Shown: positions 1 to 8,193 of the stretch, piece after piece
Layout of the letters: the number at the start of each line of letters is the position of its first letter
Numbering within the stretch: position 1 is the first letter of the stretch
Assembly (NCBI GenBank): GCA_018136815.1
Contig: CM030934.1
Location: 2,929,070 to 2,993,069 of the forward strand
DNA: 64,000 nt
Direction: 5' to 3'
DNA from: Isochrysis galbana
Lineage: Eukaryota > Haptophyta > Isochrysidales > Isochrysidaceae
Made by a program: the position numbers and the translations under genes
Notes under the pieces: model-generated
What the model saw: only the letters and a program-made list of their open reading frames with translations
What the model was told of the DNA's origin: nothing
Database searches by the model: none

Positions 1-1061
1 ACTCAGAGCGTGAAGTCGAAGTCGTGTCTTTTTATCACCTTAAACGAGCCAACAATTATATAGTAACCGCAAAAAAAAATTCGAATCGCAAATTTCGAGA
101 CCAAAATCTGCAAACCTGGGCTTGAGACCATCGGGAATCCGAATCTTTGTGGCTTGGGTGTCAGTAGCAACACGAGGAACTGTTCAATAGTGAGTGTGGG
201 CACGTACCTTACACGAATAATATTCATGCCTACGGCCTTCAGCTTGCAGCTTGCAGCTTGCAGCTTGTCAACTGTCAGCTTCAGCTTCAGAAGGGCAAGA
301 ATACAACATGGTTAGAGCCGCCACGGGGAAGTCGCTCGCTGCGTGACGATGACCGCATTGGAAATGACCTCAAGACTGCGTGAATAACGTCATGAAAATC
401 ATAATAATTAGCTTTGGCGGCTGGGTGGGCGGCCGGCATGCGCAGACAGATTCGCCCCCCCCCCCCCCCCGAGCCCCAGTGTTTCGCGCAAGTTGCGCAT
501 AATGGGCTATTTTGGGCCCAAATTTCGCGAAAGTTTTTCCCCCACAAAATTGGCCCAAGTTTCGAAACGAGTTTCACGAAACTCTGACTTGGCCCTACTT
601 GGCTCCCTCCTCATTGCCCTCAGACCCAATGGGTCTGCCCAATTCGTCATCGCGCCGCCATTCAAAAACGGAGACAAAAATGGAAGGGCTTGCAAAATCG
701 GCAAAATCGGCCTGTTTTTGGCCTTCTTCTTCACAGAAAGACGGTAGAGTGACGGTAAAAACGTATCTCCCATCTATCTAGCATCTAGGCTCCGGTGTCC
801 GGTGCCGGTGCACGTCCCCGGTGTGTGAAAGTGTTGTACATAGTGTTGTAGAGAGCATCTGGTAGGAAGTCAGAAGTGCCCCCCCCCCCCCCCCCCCCCC
901 CGCGGGCGGAGCCCCCCCTCCCCCCCTCTCCCTTCCCTCTCTCCCTTCCGCGGGAGAGAAGAATTCTTTAGTTTCGAGCCCCCCCTTTATCTCTCTTCTC
1001 CCTTCCCTCTCTCCCTCTGCGGGAGAGAAGAAGAGGGGAGGGGGCGGGGGGCGCGCGCGCG
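1..1061. other. No supportable gene; simple repeats and C-tracts
   Basis: I see no reading frame with coding character here. The segment holds about four copies of a 7-bp unit (AGCTTGC, 241-267), a 17-base C run at 454-470, a C run of about 23 bases at 879-901, and CT-rich DNA up to the start of the next gene, which may be its leader or promoter. An AT-richer frame touching the left edge on the minus strand (3-227) could be the end of something outside the window but has no recognisable feature. Confidence 0.5.
241..267. repeat. 7-bp tandem repeat, about 4 copies
   Basis: The unit AGCTTGC is repeated head to tail almost four times. It is a simple-sequence repeat with no sign of function. Confidence 0.8.
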
Positions 1062-1871
1062 ATGGGGTGGCTCCGTCCTGAGCCTCAGCTCATCCAGGCG
1101 CCCAACTGGCGTGAGGACGGGGCTGCGCACGTGCGCACGGCGGAGGCGCGCGCCGAGCTGGCCGTTCCCGCGCTAGGCACCCTCGTCCCCGCTCTGCGCA
1201 TCACTGCCGACGCGATCTGCCCGCTCGAGAGCCTTCTCGATGCCGGCTTCGAGTTCTGCCCACGGCTAGCGAGGCACGGCTTCCCGCTGATGCTCAAGCG
1301 CGAGCCTCTGGGCGAGGCGAGTGGCGAGAGATTTGAGGCGGGGTTTGGGGGCTGGAGTGTCACGCCACAGGAGCTTGCGCTCAAGGCCCTCTTCTTCAGG
1401 CTCATGTCAGCGCCTGGAGAGGGTCTCTCACCGCTCTGGGAGCTCGGAGGCGCGGACGGAGCGCGTCTGCCCGTCGTGATCGCCGCACGCGCCGACGGCA
1501 AGCCGTTCGGGCCAGACGACTGGGCCGAACTACGCGACTTCTACGATCTGCGCGCGCCGACGGCTTGGCAGCTTCAGCGGATTGAGGCGGTGACTTCAGA
1601 GCAAGCGTGTCTGAATGAAGACGACTTTGAGGACGCCTTAAAGGAGTGGTGCGCGCCTCGCGCCTGGACACCTCCACCGCCCACATTAGTGCAGCGCTAT
1701 CCCATAGGATCACGTGTCGAAGCGAGGGATTTGTCCCGAGCTGCTCTGAACGGCGCCGTCGGAATAGTCTCGACCCATGACGAAGGGCGCGGCCGGGTTG
1801 GCGTCCTGTTTGAGGGAGAAGCTGCGCCTCTTGCGCTCAGGCCGAGGAACCTGTTATTGCTTGGTTCGTGA
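1062..1871 (+). CDS. Uncharacterised 269-aa protein with a C-terminal SH3-like module
   Basis: A single-exon frame of 269 codons starting at an ATG just after a GA/GC-rich leader. The body, about residues 1-210, is not a family I recognise; it is rich in Ala, Arg, Glu and Leu with no signal peptide or membrane segment. Residues 211-269 read like the small beta-barrel often attached to algal and protist proteins: GSRVEARDLS, then LNGAVGIVS, GRGRVGVLF and a final LRPRNLLLL, the pattern of a KOW/SH3-like loop repeat. Codon third positions are G/C rich, unlike the surrounding repeats, which supports real coding. Function is unknown and I do not propose one. The next gene starts over 1 kb downstream, so nothing in the context informs its role. 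Confidence 0.65.
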   Translation: MGWLRPEPQLIQAPNWREDGAAHVRTAEARAELAVPALGTLVPALRITADAICPLESLLDAGFEFCPRLARHGFPLMLKREPLGEASGERFEAGFGGWSVTPQELALKALFFRLMSAPGEGLSPLWELGGADGARLPVVIAARADGKPFGPDDWAELRDFYDLRAPTAWQLQRIEAVTSEQACLNEDDFEDALKEWCAPRAWTPPPPTLVQRYPIGSRVEARDLSRAALNGAVGIVSTHDEGRGRVGVLFEGEAAPLALRPRNLLLLGS

Positions 1872-2365
1872 CACAAGGGCGCATATGTTAGTGGTCTAGC
1901 CTGCTGATCCTGTTTGCTAGATCATGAGCTTGGGGCCGATCCGTCGATGCCAGCTCTCGTTGCCGGTGCTCGTGCCATCGTCCATCTCGCCTACTCCTAC
2001 TCTCCCTTGAATGCCCCTCACCTCTTGTTGCTCTCAGCACTCACGAGCGTACTCTCTCTAGTTTATGTTTAAGAACGTTACTTTCATTAGTTCTACGCCT
2101 GCCTAAGTGTACGTGCCAAATAGCGTGCGCGACGCGCGAGTGGTGTGGGTGGGCTCGGGCGGTGGGGCCCAACGCCAGCGTCCGTCGATTGCCTTCTTCA
2201 TTCGGTAGCGGTAGCACAACCACGCCAGAAGCGGAATTTTTTACCCTGGGTACCCCGTGGGCACCATCTTTGTGAGAATCATGAATTATTTTCTCCATAC
2301 AAGCGTAAGCATAAGCATAAGCATGGTAAAAAAATCGGAAATCGGTGTCGATCTAGTCGCATACG

Positions 2366-2420
2366 TGCAACTCGAGGTTACCTTTTTTTGGCTCACACCC
2401 CTCTCGTCTATTTAGGTATA
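2366..2420. repeat. 55-bp segment shared with 37837-37890
   Basis: Both places carry GTGCAACTCGAG, a T-run, CACACCCCTC and then CTATTTAGGTATAT in the same order and orientation with a few differences. They are two copies of one dispersed repeat of unknown class. Confidence 0.7.
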
Positions 2421-2439
2421 TGTTACCCCCCAGGAGCCA

Positions 2440-2715
2440 ACGCCCCCCAGGAGCTATCGGGGGCCCCCGAGAGCTATCGGGGGGAAATTTTCTCCCGATC
2501 GCCAACAGCCCCACCGAGAGCTACCGGGGGACCGAGAAAATCCCCCGAGAGAGAGCTATTGGGAGATTTTACGTCCCCCGGGGAGCTTTCGCGTTTTAAG
2601 GTCGGTCCCCAATAGCTATCGGGGGCGAAAGGCGGCCCCCCATAGCTATTGGGGGGGAAACGACGGGCACCAATAGCTATTGGGAGAAAACGACGGGCGC
2701 CGATAGCTATCGGGG
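2440..2715. repeat. Array of nine AGCT-centred palindromes, mostly 30-bp period
   Basis: Nine units each contain the palindromic core AGCT, usually expanded to CCAATAGCTATTGG or CCGATAGCTATCGG and followed by a G-run. AGCT starts lie at 2452, 2472, 2519, 2554, 2584, 2614, 2644, 2675 and 2705. The last six are spaced 30, 30, 30, 31 and 30 bp, while the first three are irregular. The units are imperfect copies, so this is an old tandem array whose dyad core has been kept. Confidence 0.8.
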
Positions 2716-2767
2716 GGCTGTCCTAGAGCCCGCAAAACTCAGGCTCGTCGGCGACTACTCTGACGAA

Positions 2768-2795
2768 GGTGTCGTTCCATCAATTATGGGACATC
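2768..2795 (+). repeat. GTCGTTCC dispersed motif, copy 1
   Basis: The sequence GGTGTCGTTCCATCAATT, followed by ATGGGACATCAGA, is a variant of the motif found at nine other loci (18651, 22846, 24385, 26704, 39901, 41331, 45339, 54150 and 61659). See the finding on this family. Confidence 0.6.
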
Positions 2796-3002
2796 AGACA
2801 TCAGTCGAATGGAGCTATCTATCAAATATCCATAGTTATTTATACATCAATATTCACATATGACCCCTATTGTCGACGTTTAACATCTACGGCGAGCGCT
2901 TTCAAGGGTTGGGCTAATTTTGGCATTCAGTCCCTTGCCCATAGCTCGCAGGGTGCAATAATCACAGCCGTGTAACATCCCAACCTTCATCCTTACAGTG
3001 TC

Positions 3003-3021
3003 ATTTTTCTGTGACGAACCA
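3003..3021 (+). repeat. Target-site duplication, left copy
   Basis: ATTTTTCTGTGACGAACCA, identical to 4161-4179. Confidence 0.7.
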
Positions 3022-3048
3022 CAAAAAACTATTGTTATAGTTTGAACT

Positions 3049-4053
3049 ATGGAGCGTGCCGCGACCGCTCCCGAGCCCCAGGCGACCCTCGCCACCGCGC
3101 CCCACCTGGGACGCCCCACGCCGCCCGAGGCGGCTCGTCAGAAAGCCCTCTCAGAGCCCATCCAACCCATCCAAACCACACCCGCGCAAGCGCGCGGGGT
3201 GGCGAGCACTGGCACCGAACAGGTTGCCACCATGGCTCTGCGCATCATGCAGGGGGTCTTTGAGACCCCCTCCTACAGTGGGAAACCTCTCCACCCCAAG
3301 AGCACCTCATGTGGGAGGGTAGCTCAGCTGCCCTCCCCATGGTGGAAACCTCTACCATCAGTGCACCCAACATGGGAGGGCACTTCACAACCATCAACCC
3401 CATACGGAGAGCACCCCATGCCTCTGTTTTCCAACTTGTTGACAGAATTCTCGTCTTCACCCCACTCTTGTGGGCCACTAGTACCAATCACTCAGTGCCC
3501 TGCCTTGGGCACCCTTTCAACACTAGAATCCCTCTCCCACTCCCCCTTCACACTTCAACCAACCCAAACAGCACGAACCCCCCCGCCCTCTGTTCAAAGC
3601 ACCAAAAATTTCAATTCAAGTCACATGTTGATACACTTCCCGTTTTCTCCCCACGCTTGTGGGCCACAAGTACCTACAACTCAATGCCCTGCCTTGGGCC
3701 CTCTTTCAACACTTCACTCCATCTCCCACTCCCTCATCCCACTACAATCAACCCAAGAAGCACAAACCCCCTCGCCCTCGGTTTCAAACACCAAAAATTT
3801 CGACTCAAGACCAGAGGGAGGACATGTCTTGAGGCGGCGTCGCTGCCCATGCCTAGCGCAAGGGTATAGCGCCTCCACTCAAACATCTCCTTCCCCAAAG
3901 CTCCTCTTTGAGGAGTTGCTCCTCACCCTCCCATTAGGCCCCCTTGCCTGCGAGACCAGAACAGGATCTTGGCGTGGGGGGCTGTCTGAGTGTGGAGGGA
4001 GGGGTGCTCCGGCTAGCGCAGGTAGTAAGCTAGTGAAGAGCTGGGTGGCATAA
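3049..4053 (+). CDS. Ser/Pro-rich 334-aa protein with an internal duplication, inside a retroposed insert
   Basis: A 334-codon frame from an ATG 28 bp inside the insert. The N-terminal 65 residues are Ala/Pro/Arg rich. The middle is Ser/Pro/Thr rich and contains two copies of a block of about 55 residues: each has SPH(S/A)CGP, then TQCPALG, LSTL and a closing STKNF or NTKNF motif. The DNA is duplicated with a spacing of about 190 bp (near 3449-3616 and 3638-3803). The C-terminal part is Arg/Gly rich. No catalytic motif, zinc finger or reverse-transcriptase signature is visible. It may be the only frame of a non-autonomous element, an ORF1-like protein, or a retrocopy of a cellular gene; I cannot choose. 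An open frame across a duplicated block argues for some coding constraint, but weakly. Confidence 0.4.
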   Translation: MERAATAPEPQATLATAPHLGRPTPPEAARQKALSEPIQPIQTTPAQARGVASTGTEQVATMALRIMQGVFETPSYSGKPLHPKSTSCGRVAQLPSPWWKPLPSVHPTWEGTSQPSTPYGEHPMPLFSNLLTEFSSSPHSCGPLVPITQCPALGTLSTLESLSHSPFTLQPTQTARTPPPSVQSTKNFNSSHMLIHFPFSPHACGPQVPTTQCPALGPLSTLHSISHSLIPLQSTQEAQTPSPSVSNTKNFDSRPEGGHVLRRRRCPCLAQGYSASTQTSPSPKLLFEELLLTLPLGPLACETRTGSWRGGLSECGGRGAPASAGSKLVKSWVA

Positions 4054-4160
4054 GGGGGAAGGGTGCTTGCGCTCGCCGCGGCAGGGAGTCCTGTCTTGTG
4101 TGCGCGCTAGTCCCGTTCCTTTGCCGCGCCGCGACCCATAAAAATTTGTTAAAAATTTAA

Positions 4161-4179
4161 ATTTTTCTGTGACGAACCA
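4161..4179 (+). repeat. Target-site duplication, right copy
   Basis: Identical to 3003-3021 and directly preceded by the A/T-rich tail of the insert. Confidence 0.7.
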
Positions 4180-6213
4180 GGTGCACGCCGTGCGTGCGCA
4201 TGACGCGATGTGCATCGGGTGCCCCGCGGGGTGACGAATTGGGATGGCCCATAGGGCCTGAGGGGAATGAGGAAGGGGCAAAGCCGGCGGCAGGCGCGGC
4301 GAGGGAGGCCACTTCGGAGGTGCTGACGGGCTGAAGCCCGTCAACAGAGGAAGGCGGGCAGGCGGGCTTGAGCGAGGGCGAGGACGGCGGCGAGAGCGAC
4401 ATCGAGCGAGCGGCGAGAGGCGAGGGTGAGTGTGAGGAGGGCTGTGATGGCAGGGGCTGGCGAGGAGAGGCGAGGTTGTAGGGTATGAGTGTTACGAGAG
4501 CGAGAGCGACTAGAGCGAGAGCGACGGATGACGACTGACGACAAGACGACGGACAAAGACACCCAGGAAAACACTCCGACTCTCGCCCCACGACTTTCTC
4601 ACATAACTCGACTGAAATCAAACCCAAACACTCCGGCCAGACGACGACGGACGACGATCAGAAGACGATCTGTCGGCGATCCCGTCTGGAAGGGGAATCG
4701 CACCATAACGGAAACGAGGGGCAATCCTGCCGCACAGGATTCCAAGAGACCTACCGAATAAGACGAAAGAAGTGCGGTGTGCCTAAGGGGGAGATGCGAA
4801 GAGATTGCAAATTAAACCTGATTGCAATCACTGAAGTAGATAGAGATAGAGAAACGCGGGGAAGATAGCGAATTAATTAAACCTATTTGCGAGGCGCCTA
4901 GGAGGGAGAAAGGTGGGGAAACTTCCCTCCTCTTCGAGAGTAAGAGAGAGGGCGCTCCACAACCCAAGATCCTATGCGTCCGAGCGAAGCTTTTGACCGA
5001 GAACGAGAGAAATCAGAGAATTATAACGATAAATGCCGAACGACGAAGAGAAGAGAGAAGCCTAACGAGTGTTGATTCGCGAATGCGACGAGAGATAGAT
5101 CTATGCAGGACCAGAAGGCCATCCTCTCACGCATCACGGACCTCGTCACCCAGGATCAGCCAAGCGACCTGGTCGCTTGCCAGCAGAACGACATTGACAA
5201 CAGGATCGAGGACGAGGAGAATGAGAAAAAGACGAAGACGAAGAAGATGAAGATTGGCCGCAGGTGGTAGGCGTGTCCCGAAAAGTGGGGTAAAATTTTT
5301 TTTGAGACCTCAATTTTTTTTATGAGGACGAAGCGCCATACTGGAGGGCTTTGCTACGGGAAGCTAGGGATGCGGCGCCTGTGGTTGTGGACGTTGCCTC
5401 CTCCCTTCGTTTGAGACATCCTTGGCTCGGCGAGAAAGCGGTGGTGCACATGGTTGTCAGTCTGTGACCAAGGCGGCGTGACCGGAGGGGAGAGGGGGGA
5501 AGTTTCCTCAGGTTGCATGCGCTACTCCCCCCCGCGACGACACTCTGCATAGCAACCCGTGACAGAGCGCTACAACCACCGCCGTGTGAGCAATCATGTG
5601 AGCGGTGTACGAGAGGGTCTGGGCGCCCGCTGACCACGCGCCCCAACTCAACAAGAAGAAGTTGGTAGGTGGCGAGGTGAGTTGGCTAGCGAGGTTGCTG
5701 CCGTAATTGACTCGGCCAAGCGGGAGGCCTCCTCAGGTTGCCGCGTCGGGATTGTGGGAAGGCAACCCCCTCTTCCGTGACTCTGAGACGTCGCTTGGTC
5801 AGCAAGGGCGGCTGCGCGCCCTTTCCGACCGGGTACCAAATGAAGGCAAACGACCTCCCACCCGCCTGGCCCGTCGTAGTGCACGCGGGCCCATCCCCCG
5901 TAGGGGGGGTAGCGGAAGCGGGGGTGAGAATGTGGGGTATAGGCGATGGCGAGTGAGATACCGGAGGGGTGTGAGACAGTAGCAGCATAGCGGGCACCTT
6001 CAAGAATATTTTTTTTGGTACTTACGCTCCCTAAACCTAAACGCGAATGGAATGCTAGAGTTGGAGGGCACTTGCTCGCGCTTCCTTACCAAACGCTTGG
6101 ATTAGATAATAAACATCAAAATGAGAAATTAGCAGGACAGCGCGGGTCCATGCGTGAAGCATCGTCATACTTACTATTGCCGCTAGTCCGGCAATATAGC
6201 GTTGTGCATCACG
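4180..6213. other. No supportable gene
   Basis: The stretch opens with a copy of a GTGCACGCCGTGCGTGCGCA dispersed repeat (4179-4240, relatives at 23815-24200 and 26781). It then has GA/CG-rich DNA with many short GAGAGCGAC-like repeats (4370-4560) and a mixed region to 6200. Frames in this part are short, rich in Arg and Ser, and unlike protein. A 26-bp segment at 5831-5856 recurs exactly at 24808-24833. Confidence 0.45.
5831..5856 (+). repeat. 26-bp segment identical to 24808-24833
   Basis: GGGTACCAAATGAAGG followed by CAAACGACCT occurs in both places, same orientation. The flanks differ, so only a short piece of a larger dispersed unit is preserved. Confidence 0.7.
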
Positions 6214-6826
6214 TCATAGCTCGCCATCAGTGCTGAATTTGGGTCTGGAAACGTCATTAATGTGAGACCTGCGCCGCTTTCCAGCAATCTTCCTCAAATA
6301 CCTCCTTTCTCGCTGCTGCAATGCTGTGAGGAACGCCGTGTTTGGCTTTGCTTTTACCTTCTCTTCAAAGGCGAGCAGCTCGCGAGCGGCACGCTCTGGC
6401 TCAAGCACGAACTGCGGCGCTCGGAGCCAAGACTGAGATGCTCCGTAGGGCAACAGCATGAGCACTTCGCTGCGCTCAATAATGGGCAATTTGTAAAGCG
6501 GCATGTTCTTCTTCCTCCACGGAGACGGTGCGCGCGAGACAATCTGCCTTGCTGACGGAGAATGGGCAACACGGCTTCTTCGCTCTGAATCGATGATTTC
6601 GTCCATTGGCACATCAACGTGGGACGTAATACGCCAGTGACCTGAGGGGCGCGTCAGCGAGCGGCGTGACTTAGACCGCGCAGCAGGCAATACTCTTGGC
6701 ACCCGGGTCAATCTCACCGATGAGATGGCTCCACTTGCGGAACGTAGTGTGGCATGTGGGACACAGATATGCGGGAAAGTCTTGCCTCATCCGAATCCAA
6801 ATATCTTGATGGTCCATATCCGCCAT
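6214..6826 (-). CDS. Two-exon 178-aa protein with a CPTC zinc-type motif; function unknown
   Basis: Exon 1 is 6718-6826 (ATG at 6826) and exon 2 is 6214-6641, separated by a 76-bp GT-AG intron (donor ATCG/GTGAGA, acceptor CCTCAG). The join is in phase and gives 178 residues. The N-terminal part is MADMDHQDIWIRMRQDF, then YLCPTCHTTFRKWSHLIG, a CxxC followed by a His, which could be half of a zinc site. The rest is basic and helical, with FVLEPERAARELLAFEEK and a tail of RRYLRKIAGKRRR. There is no signal peptide or membrane span. The ATG sits directly after a GCAG acceptor-like sequence, so further exons may lie upstream and the true start could differ. I do not recognise the family. Confidence 0.5.
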
Positions 6827-6939
6827 CTGCGCCACAACGCCAATCGTAATCAGGGTGCGGCAGGTGATGCGAGATCGCTGTGCAAGAGCTGTGGGCTCGT
6901 ACCCGCCGGAAACGCCAATACTCGACCTGCTCGGCATCA

Positions 6940-7021
6940 ATGAGAACAGGCTCTCCCACCTACATCGCCGAAAGGGGCAAATGAGAACAGGCTCTCCCAC
7001 CTACATCGCCGAAAGGGGCAA
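6940..7021. repeat. 41-bp perfect tandem duplication
   Basis: Positions 6940-6980 and 6981-7021 are the same 41 bases, including GAACAGGCTCTCCCACC and CATCGCCGAAAGGGGC. It lies upstream of the minus-strand gene ending at 6826, possibly in its promoter or 5' region. Confidence 0.85.
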
Positions 7022-8032
7022 AGCAGCCCAGTGAGGACAGGTAGCTGGAGCGAGGCAAGCGGGATTCTTCGCCCCACGATACTCCACTTGTTGCAAAACT
7101 GAAGGCTGCCATAGGAGCCCGGCGGGGGCACTGGGCGGGCCAGGGCAGCGAGCGTTCTGAGAAGGCGAAGGGATAGTAACCTCTTTTGGGCGGAGACATG
7201 CCTCCGCATCCCCGTTTGGCAGGACATACACCGAGGAGGTGCAGAGAAAGAACGGGACGGGTCTTGCGTAGTCGCCACGATTACCGAGAACAAGCGGTCA
7301 GAGGTGGCGCTACACCCGCGCGCTCGGCGAGAGCCGGCTCGCGCGAGGCGCAGTTCCCGCCTGTCCCCCTCCCCCCCTCCCCCTTCCCCTTCCGTTCTTC
7401 CCTTCCCTCTTCCCTCGCCCCTCTTTCCCCTTGCGCCTCTGGGCAGCGACAGAGAGGAGAACGCGTGCGGTGCACCTGCGAGGCCGGCCGGCCCCACGGG
7501 TCTGCCCAGTAGATCGGTGACGAGCACAGGCGGCGGTTGCCGGGGGAGCGCCACCACAGGCACCGCGCGCGCAACGACAGCATCCGCTCCCTCGTCTCTC
7601 CCCACCCCTCCCGCGCGGTCTTTAACTCTTTACTGCCGGGACCGGAGCAGCCAAATACTATGGCTGCACTGTTTTGTTTTTGTTCTTTATCGTGGAGAGC
7701 AGGGAGAGAGGGGCTGCAGATCAGAGATATCTGCCGCACGTTCCGCGGGTGTGCATGGGGGGAGAGCCGCGGGGGGGGGGGGGGTTTGCCGCGGGGCGCG
7801 GGGGTGGGGCATACGATTGACACCCGTCAACATTGTCATTGTCATTGTCATGAGAGAAAGTGAAAGTGAAAGTGGGCTCTTGCTCTTTCCAACAAATGAC
7901 AAATGCCTGATTGAAAGTGAACAAGTGAACTCCATTAGCTGTTTACTGCCGGAGCATGCAAATGCAAATGGATTCTTCAAACGACATATTTCGTCCATGC
8001 TCACCAACGCCTTGACGGGTGCCCATGAGGTG
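7022..8032. other. No supportable gene
   Basis: Mixed CT-rich and GC-rich DNA. Overlapping frames on both strands (7281-7823 and 7304-8065) are compositionally driven by the CT-rich stretch near 7360-7440 and carry no motif. A short simple repeat of GTCATT/GAAAGT type lies at 7830-7875. Confidence 0.4.
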
Positions 8033-8043
8033 CGGATGGGACG
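8033..8043 (+). repeat. hAT left terminal inverted repeat
   Basis: CGGATGGGACG, perfect complement of 10468-10478. Confidence 0.75.
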
Positions 8044-8193
8044 TCAGGCTTTTATCAGGTTCTAATAGAAGGTCGTCAGGTCCATTGGACCTAATAACCT
8101 GATATCAGGTCGAAGGTATTAGAAGTTAAATTCCAATTTTATTTTCATAAGTGAAAGAAGGAACGTGGTGCGTGGCCGTGCGGCCGTGCGGCG

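Larger units (their letters stand above)
1872..3002. other. Gene-free stretch with repeats
   Basis: No coding frame is convincing. The stretch contains a 55-bp segment that recurs near 37837, the palindrome array at 2452-2708, and a copy of the GTCGTTCC motif family at 2768-2795; these are listed separately. Confidence 0.6.
3003..4179 (+). mobile_element. Retroposed insert bounded by a 19-bp target-site duplication
   Basis: The 19-bp string ATTTTTCTGTGACGAACCA occurs at 3003-3021 and again at 4161-4179. The 1.14 kb between them carries one long frame (3049-4053, plus) and ends in an A/T-rich tail of about 20 bases just before the second copy. A long direct repeat plus an A-rich 3' end is what target-primed reverse transcription leaves, so I read this as a retroposed element or retrogene inserted on the plus strand. 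The perfect repeat suggests a recent event. The flanks would rejoin to a GTGCACGCCGTGCG-type dispersed repeat. Confidence 0.65.

Noticed and set aside
2440-2715. CRISPR-like array with 30-bp spacing
   Set aside because: The units themselves are contiguous imperfect palindromes without unique spacers, and the window is eukaryotic.
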